Shown: piece after piece, positions 41,146 to 49,520 of the stretch
How positions within the stretch are numbered: the first letter of the stretch is position 1
How the letters are laid out: every line of letters starts with the position of its first letter
The notes under the pieces: model-generated
Seen by the model: only the letters and a program-made list of their open reading frames with translations
Database searches by the model: none
What the model was told of the DNA's origin: nothing
Made by a program: the position numbers and the translations under genes
Assembly (NCBI RefSeq): GCF_014522205.1
Contig: NZ_CP046884.1
Span: 1,302,001 to 1,366,000, forward strand
Reading direction: 5' to 3'
DNA from: Corynebacterium poyangense
GTDB lineage: Bacteria > Actinomycetota > Actinomycetes > Mycobacteriales > Mycobacteriaceae
Length of the DNA stretch: 64,000 bases

Positions 41146-41652
41146 TTATTGAGCAAACCACGGGGCGACCCGGATTTCTGCCATGGCCCGACGCCGAGCA
41201 GCCGGTTCTAAACGTCGCAGGAATAAAATCCCGTCTAGATGGTCACTTTCATGCTGGATACAGCGTGCCATTAATCCGCTGGCTTCCATGCTGATGGGAT
41301 TACCATCGCGATCTTGACCACTTACCTTCACCTTCTCAAATCGAACGACATCTTCCGTAATGTCGGGGATAGACAAACACCCTTCTGGTCCATCTTGGAT
41401 GTCCTTGCCGATTGGTTCCCACACGGGATTAACGATGTGACCGCGGCTGCCTCCGTCGTCGGAGCAATCAAAAACAAATACTCGTCGGGTGACCCCCACT
41501 TGGTTGGCAGCTAGCCCCACTCCGCCGGCTGCATCCATGGTCTCTAACATGTCATCGATGAGGACACTAAGACCGTGATCAAATTCGGTCACTTCCTCAG
41601 CCCGAGTAGTTAAGACCGGATCACCAAATAATCGAATATCACGAATGGTCAT
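41146..41652 (-). CDS. def: Peptide deformylase
   Basis: Metalloprotease removing N-formyl groups from new proteins. From ATG 41652 it has 168 residues with all three motifs: GVGLAANQVG (44-53), EGCLSIP (90-96, metal ligand Cys92) and QHESDHLDG (133-141, His134, Glu135, His138). The frame is open to 41697 but starts outside family similarity. It is divergent from pdxK and followed by fmt. Confidence 0.95.
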   Translation of the reverse strand: MTIRDIRLFGDPVLTTRAEEVTEFDHGLSVLIDDMLETMDAAGGVGLAANQVGVTRRVFVFDCSDDGGSRGHIVNPVWEPIGKDIQDGPEGCLSIPDITEDVVRFEKVKVSGQDRDGNPISMEASGLMARCIQHESDHLDGILFLRRLEPAARRRAMAEIRVAPWFAQ

Positions 41653-41714
41653 GAGGAAGGTTATTCTCCTTAAACTTTTTCTTGTCGGCGCACTCATGCT
41701 ACCCCCGGGCAGAG

Positions 41715-41720
41715 TAGAGT
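41715..41720 (+). promoter_or_regulatory. Leaderless-type -10 box of pdxK
   Basis: TAGAGT ends exactly 7 nt before the ATG at 41728, with no ribosome site in between. This leaves no room for an untranslated leader or riboswitch. Confidence 0.6.
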
Positions 41721-41727
41721 AACGAGA

Positions 41728-42540
41728 ATGACATTACCAGCACGCGCTTTTGTTATCGCCGGATCCGAAGCAACCGGAGGAGCCGGCTTTCAAGTAGATC
41801 TTAAAACGTTCCAATCCCTCGGCGTCATGGGTATGGGAGCATTAACCTGCATTGTCTCTTTTGATCCGCAGAATCAGTGGGCGCACCGATTCCACCCCAT
41901 TGAGCCCACCGTTATCGCGGAACAAATTGAAGCAGTCTTGGCCTGCCACAGCCAGGAAGTTTTAGATACCGCGAAAGTGGGGATGCTAGGTACCCCGGAC
42001 ACCATTGATACTGTTGCTCAGGCCTTGACCCAGCGGGAATGGAACCACCTAGTTGTTGATCCGGTGCTTATTTGTAAAGGACAAGAACCTGGCGCCGCCT
42101 TAGACACCGATAATGCACTGCGAGAAAAAATCCTTCCCTTGGCAACGGTGATAACACCGAACGTTTTTGAAGCGACGACCCTAGCTGAGATGGATTCCAT
42201 CGACACCATCGAGGACCTAGAAGAAGCAGCCCGCCGTATTGGAGATAAGGGCGTGCCCTATGTGGTTGCGAAGGGGGGCGTGGAACTCCCCGGCGAAGAA
42301 GCTATTGATGTGCTTTGGGATGGACAAAACATTACTCGTTTTAGCCGCCCCAAGGTGGGCAACCAACGAGTCTCTGGGGCCGGATGCACCCTAGCAGCCG
42401 CCATCACCGCGGAGTTAGCAAAAGGTGCCACCGTTGCTGAAGCTGTAGATCAGGCCAAAGACTTCGTCACCCTCGGTATTCAACAGCGCCTAGAGTGCAA
42501 CACACCTTTTGATGTGGTTTGGCAAGGAGCCCGCAACTAG
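41728..42540 (+). CDS. pdxK: Pyridoxine/pyridoxal kinase (ThiD-like PdxK)
   Basis: Ribokinase-fold kinase phosphorylating vitamin B6 vitamers. The 270 residues have GSEATGGAGFQVDLKTFQSLG (shown as GSEATGGAGFQVDLKTF), the VVDPVLICKG and VITPNVFEA stretches and the GAGCTLAAAI catalytic loop. They resemble Bacillus PdxK more than HMP/HMP-P kinases (CKG, NVFEA). A thiamine-pathway ThiD role cannot be ruled out. It is the only plus-strand gene between 22 kb and the window end, and its stop overlaps that of priA (CTAG). Confidence 0.78.
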   Translation: MTLPARAFVIAGSEATGGAGFQVDLKTFQSLGVMGMGALTCIVSFDPQNQWAHRFHPIEPTVIAEQIEAVLACHSQEVLDTAKVGMLGTPDTIDTVAQALTQREWNHLVVDPVLICKGQEPGAALDTDNALREKILPLATVITPNVFEATTLAEMDSIDTIEDLEEAARRIGDKGVPYVVAKGGVELPGEEAIDVLWDGQNITRFSRPKVGNQRVSGAGCTLAAAITAELAKGATVAEAVDQAKDFVTLGIQQRLECNTPFDVVWQGARN

Positions 42541-44564
42541 CCGATATGAAGAGGGTCTACTTGGATCCTCAGTGGGCTATCATCTTTCCGCACTGATCGT
42601 GCGACCCGTGCAGTTCGCAGCGCTTGGCCCAACTCATTCCGCGGGCCAAGCGGGCAGCGAAGAATGATTCTTTGCGGGTCACCATGCACTGACTTGTCCC
42701 ATTCCCCCGGTAAGGTCACTCCTGGCGGCAAGTCCACTGGGCCAAGCACCTCAGCACCCTCAGGAAGTTGCACGGTGTCGATAAAGGCGGAAAGACCAGA
42801 AGGTAGACCATCAATGGCGGCTAAATGCACGGCCGGGGGGAAATGAGCTTCTCGTCGTTGCTGTAATTCCCGTCGTGCAGCTGCGACGCTATCCCAGGAA
42901 AGAAAATCCTGCACCACAATCAGGGAGTTATCAGCAACAACGACAACCTGGCCGCCGTGGGCTGCTGGCTCCACGTGGGATGCAGCCTGGAACCATGTTG
43001 CCAGCGTGTCCTCCGTCGCCCTCAGGCTTTGTCGGCCAAGAAGAGACCACGTATCTAAAAGTACTGCCGCCCCATAACGGCCGTGGTCTTCCACCACGGG
43101 CTCAGCTCCTGGAGTGGACACCACAACGCTGGCGCGATTGCTTACCTCATTCAGGACACGGTTTCCCCCAGACAGCAGAATGGGAACCCCCGGAAAAGCG
43201 AGCCCGAGCTCTTCTACGGTGCGCGACGCCCCCAACACCACCGCTCTCAGGGAAGTAGAGCCACACTCTGCACACCGGTAGTGAGGATCGGGGCGCCCGC
43301 ACCAGCGACAGGTCGGAACGGCGGTTTCATCGGGTTTTACCATCGGTAATTCCAGTGGACCATTGCAATGCCGACAGCGCGCCGGAGTCCGGCAATGTCC
43401 GCAGGCTAATACCGGGATATAGCCTTTTCGTGGAACCTGCACTAGAACTGGGCGATCACGGTCTAAGGCTTGGCGAATGGCCTCAAAAGCTATTTTTGGC
43501 AAACGCGCGTGCCGCGCCCTCGGGTCTCGAGCAAGCTCAAAATCAGAATCCCCCACTGCCCGCATCCACGGCGACTTTTGGCGCACGACTTCTCGAGGAG
43601 CTACTAGATCATGCGCCCACCCCGCTTCTACTAAAAGCTGGGTTTCGGCAGTGCGAGAGTATCCGGCGATAACCAGGGCACACCCTTCTTGGGCACTTCG
43701 AGTACTTAATACTTCACGGGCGTGAGTATAGGGTGCCCGAGGATCGACGAGGCTATCATCACCATCATGGAGGATGACCGCTAATGCCAAATCCTTGACT
43801 GGAGCAAAAGCTGCGGAGCGGGTTCCCACTACTAAACGCCCTTGCCCCATTAGGACGGAGAGGAATCTACGATAGCGAGCTTGTGGACCGAGCGCCGCAT
43901 TCATTACCGTTATCTGCCGAGCAGAAACTAGCTGGCGGAGAGCTGTCTCCATCCGTTCGACATCTCGTTGATCAGGAAGCACCAGCAAAGCTCCGGCACC
44001 ATCACGCACCACTTTCGCCGCAAGAGCAGCAAGGGGAGCTGCCCAGTCTTCTCCCGGAAGCACTTGCCATGCAGCCCGAGCTGGACGTCGAGCAATAACC
44101 GCGTCGACAAAGGATGGGCCGAACTGGTAGCTGGACCACGCCGAAAGATCAGGTTCCGCGCAGTGTCCTAGGTGTTCCCAGGGAGTTGAAAAATCGGAGT
44201 TTTCGGCAGCAGCATGACGTGAAGGTACCGCGGAACGAATAATATCGGAGCGAATACCGCCATAGCGATCTGCCAGGGAGTCCACTAGGCGGGCGGTGCG
44301 TTCAGGATACACCTGAAACGGCGAGATGACGCGTTCAATAAAACGCAACGAGCCCTGGTGCTCCTTATTCTCACACCGCTCCAGCACGATGCCGTCGATA
44401 AGTCGTCCAGAAAAGCGAACTCGGACACGAACCCCTGGCTGAGCATGATCGGAGAGTTTCTCAGGAACCAAATAATCAAAGGGCCGGTCAAGATGTGGCA
44501 CCCCCAATAACGGCAAAACCCGCGCCACCGGCTGATGAGAAGCAGGTACGCGGGATGAAGCCAT
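42537..44564 (-). CDS. priA: PriA-like primosomal protein N', helicase motifs degenerate
   Basis: Replication-restart protein of the actinobacterial kind. The 675 residues keep the N-terminal DNA-binding domain (DYLVPEKLSDHAQPGVRVRV) and the eight-cysteine zinc region (CGHCRTPARCRHC, CRWCGRPDPHYRCAECG). The Walker A site is replaced by LPGEDWAAPL and the DEAH-like motif by HDGDD, so it should not hydrolyse ATP. Mycobacterial and corynebacterial PriA share this loss. It lies 9 bp after metK. Confidence 0.9.
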   Translation of the reverse strand: MASSRVPASHQPVARVLPLLGVPHLDRPFDYLVPEKLSDHAQPGVRVRVRFSGRLIDGIVLERCENKEHQGSLRFIERVISPFQVYPERTARLVDSLADRYGGIRSDIIRSAVPSRHAAAENSDFSTPWEHLGHCAEPDLSAWSSYQFGPSFVDAVIARRPARAAWQVLPGEDWAAPLAALAAKVVRDGAGALLVLPDQRDVERMETALRQLVSARQITVMNAALGPQARYRRFLSVLMGQGRLVVGTRSAAFAPVKDLALAVILHDGDDSLVDPRAPYTHAREVLSTRSAQEGCALVIAGYSRTAETQLLVEAGWAHDLVAPREVVRQKSPWMRAVGDSDFELARDPRARHARLPKIAFEAIRQALDRDRPVLVQVPRKGYIPVLACGHCRTPARCRHCNGPLELPMVKPDETAVPTCRWCGRPDPHYRCAECGSTSLRAVVLGASRTVEELGLAFPGVPILLSGGNRVLNEVSNRASVVVSTPGAEPVVEDHGRYGAAVLLDTWSLLGRQSLRATEDTLATWFQAASHVEPAAHGGQVVVVADNSLIVVQDFLSWDSVAAARRELQQRREAHFPPAVHLAAIDGLPSGLSAFIDTVQLPEGAEVLGPVDLPPGVTLPGEWDKSVHGDPQRIILRCPLGPRNELGQALRTARVARSVRKDDSPLRIQVDPLHIG

Positions 44565-44573
44565 GGGGAAGAA

Positions 44574-45794
44574 TTATACACCGGCGGCGCGACGTAGCTC
44601 TTCTGCTCGATTGATTTCTTCCCACGGTAGGTCTAGGTCAGTTCGACCAAAATGTCCGTAGGCTGCAGTCTGGGCATAGATAGGGCGCTGGAGGTCTAAT
44701 TCTCGAATAATTGCGGCAGGGCGAAGATCAAACACCTTATGCAGAGCGTCTTGGATAGCGGTATCGCTGAGACCGTGGTGCGCGGTGCCGAATGTTTCAA
44801 CATACAGTCCAACCGGGGCTGCTCGACCAATGGCGTAGGCTACCTGTACCTCCGCCTTGTCAGCTAACCCAGCCGCAACAATATTCTTCGCCACCCAACG
44901 CATGGCATACGCTGCTGAACGGTCAACTTTACTGGGGTCTTTACCAGAGAATGCCCCGCCACCATGGCGTGCCATCCCCCCATAGGTGTCAACGATGATT
45001 TTTCGCCCGGTTAAACCTGCATCTCCCATCGGCCCACCAACAATAAAGGATCCAGAGGGGTTCACCAAAACGGTAACGTCGCTGGTATCAAGCTGCTCAT
45101 CGAGGTTGCTGGAAGAAAACACCTCACCAATGACATGTTCTTGCAGTTGCTCCTCTAACCATTGTTGATCCACATCGGGGTCATGTTGAGTAGAGATCAC
45201 CACCGTGTCTACTGCAACCGGGCGGTCGTCGTCGCCATAGGCCAAAGTCACCTGGGTTTTGCCGTCTGGTCGCAGATGCGGGACAATGCCTTGTTTACGA
45301 ACTTCGGTAAGCCGTCGCGCTAAACGATGCGCTAGCGCTATGGGCAGAGGCATAAATTCCGGGGTTTCATTCGTGGCATATCCAAACATCAAGCCTTGAT
45401 CGCCTGCACCGGCTTGGTCGTCGGCGTCGCGCTGTCCTCCGCTGCGCACTTCTTGGGACTTGTCGACACCTTCACCAATTTCTGCTGACTGCTCTCCAAT
45501 AGCCACGTTCACGCCACAGGTCCGGCCATCGAATCCCATATCTGAGGAGTTAAACCCAATTTTCAGAAGGGTGTCCCGAACTAGCTGCGGAATCTCTACG
45601 TATCCGGTGGTCCGCACCTCCCCTACCACGTGAACCTGACCGGTAGTCACTAACGTTTCAACCGCCACCCGAGCTTGAGGATCCTGCTCAAGCATGGCAT
45701 CGAGGATGGTGTCCGAGATCGCATCACAGATCTTATCCGGGTGCCCTTCGGTGACAGATTCACTGGTAAAAAGCCGTAATGCGTCCTTAGCCAC
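44574..45794 (-). CDS. metK: S-adenosylmethionine synthetase
   Basis: Forms SAM from methionine and ATP. The 406 residues contain [16 protein letters not shown] (near residue 13), [35 protein letters not shown] and the P-loop-like [22 protein letters not shown] start 45794 with AGGAAG upstream. A perfect McbR-type operator lies about 55 bp before the start, so repression by McbR (S-adenosylhomocysteine-responsive in C. glutamicum) is likely. Confidence 0.97.
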   Translation of the reverse strand: MAKDALRLFTSESVTEGHPDKICDAISDTILDAMLEQDPQARVAVETLVTTGQVHVVGEVRTTGYVEIPQLVRDTLLKIGFNSSDMGFDGRTCGVNVAIGEQSAEIGEGVDKSQEVRSGGQRDADDQAGAGDQGLMFGYATNETPEFMPLPIALAHRLARRLTEVRKQGIVPHLRPDGKTQVTLAYGDDDRPVAVDTVVISTQHDPDVDQQWLEEQLQEHVIGEVFSSSNLDEQLDTSDVTVLVNPSGSFIVGGPMGDAGLTGRKIIVDTYGGMARHGGGAFSGKDPSKVDRSAAYAMRWVAKNIVAAGLADKAEVQVAYAIGRAAPVGLYVETFGTAHHGLSDTAIQDALHKVFDLRPAAIIRELDLQRPIYAQTAAYGHFGRTDLDLPWEEINRAEELRRAAGV

Positions 45795-45846
45795 TGATAA
45801 TTCTTCCTTTTCCCATACTCAACAACATGAAATACCCATACCAACA

Positions 45847-45862
45847 TAGACCAAGTTGTCTA
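45847..45862. promoter_or_regulatory. McbR-type operator before metK
   Basis: TAGAC-CAAGTT-GTCTA is an exact TAGAC-N6-GTCTA, the motif known for the methionine/cysteine repressor McbR of C. glutamicum, which regulates metK there. It ends inside the coaBC stop codon and lies in the metK promoter region. Confidence 0.8.
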
Positions 45863-47125
45863 ATTTTGGCAATGACCCAGTCCGTCAATGGCGTCAAGGA
45901 TTTGAATTGCCACGGACAACTTACTGCCCTGAGTGATAGTGCGACGCACCGGCGCTGCTGGATCTTCCCCGCGGAGCAATAACACCCCACTGTTGAGGGG
46001 CTGCCCGAACACCTTGCCTTCGCCAACCTCATTGCACATCAACAAATCGCACCCCTTGCGGGCTAACTTAGCCACAGCTAGTTCCTCAGCGCTATGGTGT
46101 TCATCGCCGGTTTCCGCAGCGAATCCCACAATCACCGCTTCTGGGTTCAGGCTGCCTTGATCCCGCATCTTCACCACATGCCGCAAAATATCTGGGTTCT
46201 CGGTCAATGCCAGGGTGCCCAGAGCGGAATCATCTTTCCCCTTTTTCAATTTCATATCTGCTTCGTAGTGCGGCCGATAATCAGCCACAGCGGCAGCCAT
46301 GATGATGATATCCTGCTGCGGGGCTTGCTCAATAACGGCACTTAGCATGTCGCGGGCGCTGCGTACCGAAGTTATCTTCGCTCCAGCCGGGGTGGGTAAG
46401 CGATCCGTGTTCGCTGCGATGATACTCACCTCAGCACCACGTTGTGCGGCGATTTCCGCTAGCGCGAATCCTTGTTGTCCAGAAGAACGATTTCCCAGGT
46501 ATCGAACTGGATCAAGGTTTTCTTGGGTTCCGCCTGCAGTAATGAGTACCTTTTTCCCAGACCAGGTATGCGGCAAAGTGGATCCGTTAAAAACCTCGCG
46601 ACTCAAAGAAGCTATTTGTTCTGGCTCTAGTAGTCGTCCAGCGCCGCTGTCTTTTCCGGTGAGACGACCGTGTGCCGGCTCAAGGACGACTATGCCCCGG
46701 GAACGGAGTGTCGCAACATTAGCTTGAGTGGCAGGGTTTAACCACATTTCGGTGTGCATGGCTGACGCAACAACGATGGGACAGGTTGCCACTAGGACAG
46801 TCGCACTAAGCAAATCATCCGCTCTGCCGCTTGCTATGCGGGCGATCAGATCCGCCGTTGCTGGTGCAATAACGATGCCATCAGCTTCTTGACCAATTCG
46901 AACATGTGCTACCTCATCGACGGCATCAAAAACCGTGGTGGAAACAGGTTGGCCTGAGAGAGCCTCAAATGTGGCTGCTCCCACGAAGTTGAGCGCCGCT
47001 GAGGTTGGGACAACACGAACCCGGTCCCCGTGTTCGGTGAAGTTGCGTACCAGGTGGCAGGCTTTGTAGGCAGCGATACCGCCTGCTACTCCAACTACGA
47101 TATTGCGCGAAGTATCAGATTCCAT
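45860..47125 (-). CDS. coaBC: Bifunctional CoaBC (PPC decarboxylase / phosphopantothenoylcysteine synthetase)
   Basis: Two consecutive steps of coenzyme A synthesis. The 421 residues comprise an N-terminal flavoprotein decarboxylase (VGVAGGIAAYKACHLVR, APATADLIARIASGRADDLLSA, SAMHTEMW) and a C-terminal synthetase (ITAGGTQENLDPVRYLGNRSSGQQGFALA; quoted in parts: ITAGGTQENLDPVRYLGN, SSGQQG). KKGKDD and the late VIVGFAAET are typical. It starts 26 bp after the rpoZ terminator. Confidence 0.95.
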   Translation of the reverse strand: MESDTSRNIVVGVAGGIAAYKACHLVRNFTEHGDRVRVVPTSAALNFVGAATFEALSGQPVSTTVFDAVDEVAHVRIGQEADGIVIAPATADLIARIASGRADDLLSATVLVATCPIVVASAMHTEMWLNPATQANVATLRSRGIVVLEPAHGRLTGKDSGAGRLLEPEQIASLSREVFNGSTLPHTWSGKKVLITAGGTQENLDPVRYLGNRSSGQQGFALAEIAAQRGAEVSIIAANTDRLPTPAGAKITSVRSARDMLSAVIEQAPQQDIIIMAAAVADYRPHYEADMKLKKGKDDSALGTLALTENPDILRHVVKMRDQGSLNPEAVIVGFAAETGDEHHSAEELAVAKLARKGCDLLMCNEVGEGKVFGQPLNSGVLLLRGEDPAAPVRRTITQGSKLSVAIQILDAIDGLGHCQN

Positions 47126-47151
47126 TAGCTTTTAGCCTTCCTGGCATGAAG

Positions 47152-47186
47152 AAAACCCGCGACCATTCTAATGCACCGGTCGCGGG
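47152..47186 (-). terminator. Terminator after mihF-gmk-rpoZ
   Basis: Perfect 9-bp stem CCCGCGACC/GGTCGCGGG (arms 47178-47186 and 47156-47164 on the minus strand) with a 13-nt loop, followed by TTTTC. It separates rpoZ from coaBC. Confidence 0.9.
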
Positions 47187-47234
47187 GATCCTTCTTTAAC
47201 GTTTCACCGTTTTTACCTTGATTAACCCAAGGAT

Positions 47235-47525
47235 TTAGCGGCCTTCTTCGTGCTCGATCAGACCTGCGTCAATTTCGCGAAGAGCGATGGAAAGCGGTTT
47301 TTCGCCGGCCTCCGGGGTTACCAGCGGACCAACGAATTCAAAAACACCCTCATCAGCATCTTGGTAGTAACTATTGATCTGGCGTGCTCGTTTTGCGGCA
47401 AAGATCACCAAAGCGTACTTCGAGGATACTTTGTCCAAAAGCTCGTCAATCGGAGGAGAAGTAATGCCGATTGGCGGATCAAAAACGGCCTCGTTCCGCG
47501 AAGTATCGTTACTCACCTTGGTCAC
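47235..47525 (-). CDS. rpoZ: RNA polymerase omega subunit
   Basis: Small RNA polymerase subunit aiding assembly of beta-prime. About 96 residues: an actinobacterial N-terminal extension ([19 protein letters not shown]), then the omega core [28 protein letters not shown] (key part: [20 protein letters not shown]) and a C-terminal acidic [14 protein letters not shown] 47525 is preceded by AGGAAAAG; GTG 47531 is another possible start. It lies about 20 bp after gmk. Confidence 0.94.
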   Translation of the reverse strand: MTKVSNDTSRNEAVFDPPIGITSPPIDELLDKVSSKYALVIFAAKRARQINSYYQDADEGVFEFVGPLVTPEAGEKPLSIALREIDAGLIEHEEGR

Positions 47526-47545
47526 TGTCACCTTTTCCTGAAGAA

Positions 47546-48127
47546 TTAGCTATTTTCCTTCAGCAGAATATCACTAATAGAGGCGACGGCTTGATTCACG
47601 TCGTCATTGACAACTATTTGATCAAACTCGTCGCGTGCAGCTAGTTCATTACGGGCAGTCGCGAGCCGCCGCTCTATGACTTCTGCTGTTTCTGTGCCAC
47701 GCCCAGTCAGCCGCTGCACCAATTCCTCCCACGAGGGTGGAGCCAGGAAAACAGTGGTGGCCTCGGGCATTAATGATTTAATGGCTCGAGCTCCGACAAC
47801 GTCCACTTCCACCAGAACCGGCCGCCCTTCCTGGAGGGCTTGATTAACTGGGGCTGCTGGGGTTCCAGAACGTTGTAAGCCGCCATGGATATCAGCCCAT
47901 TCCAACATTCCACCATTATCAATTTCATGCTGGAATTGATCTAGGCTAACGAAGAAGTAATCAATGCCTTCTTCCTCATGAGGGCGAGGAGCGCGCGTGG
48001 TCATCGAGACACTGAAATACAGATCCTCGATATTTTGACGCAGCTGGTGAACTACCGTGGATTTCCCTACCGCAGAGGGGCCAACCAATACCACTAGCTG
48101 GCCACGAGATTGCTCACCACTAGTCAT
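47546..48127 (-). CDS. gmk: Guanylate kinase
   Basis: Phosphorylates GMP to GDP. ATG 48127 (193 residues) has GAGG 8 nt upstream and directly follows mihF. Seen: P-loop [10 protein letters not shown], the GMP-binding [22 protein letters not shown] (in short [17 protein letters not shown]) and [20 protein letters not shown]. Conserved mihF-gmk-rpoZ order. Confidence 0.96.
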   Translation of the reverse strand: MTSGEQSRGQLVVLVGPSAVGKSTVVHQLRQNIEDLYFSVSMTTRAPRPHEEEGIDYFFVSLDQFQHEIDNGGMLEWADIHGGLQRSGTPAAPVNQALQEGRPVLVEVDVVGARAIKSLMPEATTVFLAPPSWEELVQRLTGRGTETAEVIERRLATARNELAARDEFDQIVVNDDVNQAVASISDILLKENS

Positions 48128-48130
48128 CAA

Positions 48131-48454
48131 TTAATCCTCGCTGAAACCAAAGCGGTCCAGCAGAGCACGACGCTGGCGCTCACCCAAACCACGGAGGCGG
48201 CGGGTCGGGGCAATTTCCAGCTCCTCCATGATCTCCTTAGCTTTGACCTTGCCTACCTTCGGAAGTGCCTCCAAAAGTGCAGACACCTTGGTCTTGCCGA
48301 TGATTTCATCGTCCTGAGCCTGAGCCAGAACTTCCTTGAGGTTGGTGCCACCACGCTTGAGCTTTTCCTTCAGCTCAGCACGGGCCTTACGAGCCTCAGC
48401 AGCTTTAGCTAGGGCTTCCTTGCGCTGCTCATCAGTCAACTTGGGAAGGGCCAC
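48131..48454 (-). CDS. mihF: Actinobacterial integration host factor mIHF
   Basis: Abundant nucleoid-associated DNA-bending protein of actinobacteria, unrelated to E. coli IHF. Start at GTG 48454 (107 residues), preceded by GGAGG with 7-nt spacing; this gives the family start ALPKLTDEQR. Features: a long basic N-terminal helix (AKAAEARKARAELKEKLKRG) and the H2TH-like LPKVGKVKAKEIMEEL followed by APTRRLRGLGERQRRALL. First gene of mihF-gmk-rpoZ. Its promoter is in the 241-bp gap upstream; a TAGGTT box near 48548 is possible. Confidence 0.95.
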   Translation of the reverse strand: MALPKLTDEQRKEALAKAAEARKARAELKEKLKRGGTNLKEVLAQAQDDEIIGKTKVSALLEALPKVGKVKAKEIMEELEIAPTRRLRGLGERQRRALLDRFGFSED

Positions 48455-48624
48455 GGGGATTCCTCCGATTCCTATCGTTTCCAAATTACGATCCGGGTGG
48501 GCGACGTGATGCCATCGAAAGCACCCAAATCTCTCACAAGTGCATCAACCTAGCACACTCCAGCCAACGCCGGATGGAGGTCCAGTCTAACACCGGTGTA
48601 GTTCTCTCTTGCGTGCCCGACACT

Positions 48625-48642
48625 CTGAAGGCAAGCCTTCAG
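48625..48642. repeat. Hairpin between pyrF and mihF
   Basis: CTGAAGGC-AA-GCCTTCAG, a perfect 8-bp inverted repeat about 55 bp after the pyrF stop. No T run follows on either strand. It may act as a weak or factor-assisted terminator of the pyr operon, or protect a 3' end. Confidence 0.35.
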
Positions 48643-48695
48643 TGGTTCCGCCGGATTCCAAGAACAAAATACCAGGGTGGCGGGCCAAATGCACA

Positions 48696-49520
48696 TTAAA
48701 CGCCAGGAAAACTTTCCCTAGCCCGGAAGAAGCTCTCCCTTAAGGCGCTTAGATCTGGTCCACAACGCAAAATACCACGGGAAATGTTGGGAAATGCCAG
48801 CTTTTCGACACCGGCGCAAATCCGAGCAACATCATCGTGATCTGCGCCTTGAGCTCCTACACCAGGCAACAAGACAGGGCCGTTGAGACTACCTAAGCTT
48901 GGTGGTTGAGTCAGCGTTGCTCCCACGACAACCCCTAGGCTCCCAACGAGGTGACCTGCTTCCGCATTGCGTCGAGCCAAGCCATCGACGATATGTTGCG
49001 ACACCGAGCACCCAGAGGCGTCGGACCGTTGTTGGATCTCCTTCGCCTCGGGATTTGATGTTGCCGCCAACACAAATATTCCTGCCCCTGCGGTCTGAGC
49101 GAGCCGAAAAGCCGGTTCAAGGGAGTCCACCCCTAAAAACGGGCTGAGGGTGAGGGCATCACAGGACAAGGGAGCATCCGGTGCCAACCAGGCCTGGGCA
49201 TAGCCTTCCATCGTGGAGCCAATGTCCCCGCGTTTCGCGTCGGCAAGGACCAAAGCACCACCAGCTCTCAGACCACGAATAGTTTCTTCCAACACGTGGT
49301 AGCCCGCTGAGCCAAAACGCTCATAAAAGGCCACCTGGGGTTTAACAAGAACCGCGTGCTCGGCGAAAGCCTCGACACAAATGTCACTGAATCGACGCAA
49401 CCCATCCACAGACACGTCCAAACCCCAGTCAGAAAGAAGCTGTTCATGTGGGTCTATTCCAACGCAGAGTCTGCCTCGTTGTGCTGAAAGATCAAGAAGA
49501 CGTACGCCAAAAGGTGTCAC
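48696..49520 (-). CDS. pyrF: Orotidine 5'-phosphate decarboxylase (type 2)
   Basis: Last step of UMP synthesis. The 274 residues are the longer type-2 form of actinobacteria. The active-site network is [19 protein letters not shown], with [14 protein letters not shown] near the start and [12 protein letters not shown] for phosphate binding. GTG start overlaps carB by 4 bp. Terminal gene of the pyrimidine operon. Confidence 0.95.
   Translation of the reverse strand: MTPFGVRLLDLSAQRGRLCVGIDPHEQLLSDWGLDVSVDGLRRFSDICVEAFAEHAVLVKPQVAFYERFGSAGYHVLEETIRGLRAGGALVLADAKRGDIGSTMEGYAQAWLAPDAPLSCDALTLSPFLGVDSLEPAFRLAQTAGAGIFVLAATSNPEAKEIQQRSDASGCSVSQHIVDGLARRNAEAGHLVGSLGVVVGATLTQPPSLGSLNGPVLLPGVGAQGADHDDVARICAGVEKLAFPNISRGILRCGPDLSALRESFFRARESFPGV

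Noticed and set aside
45795..45859. SAM riboswitch before metK
   Set aside because: The gap is 65 bp and lacks the conserved helices; the exact McbR operator accounts for regulation.
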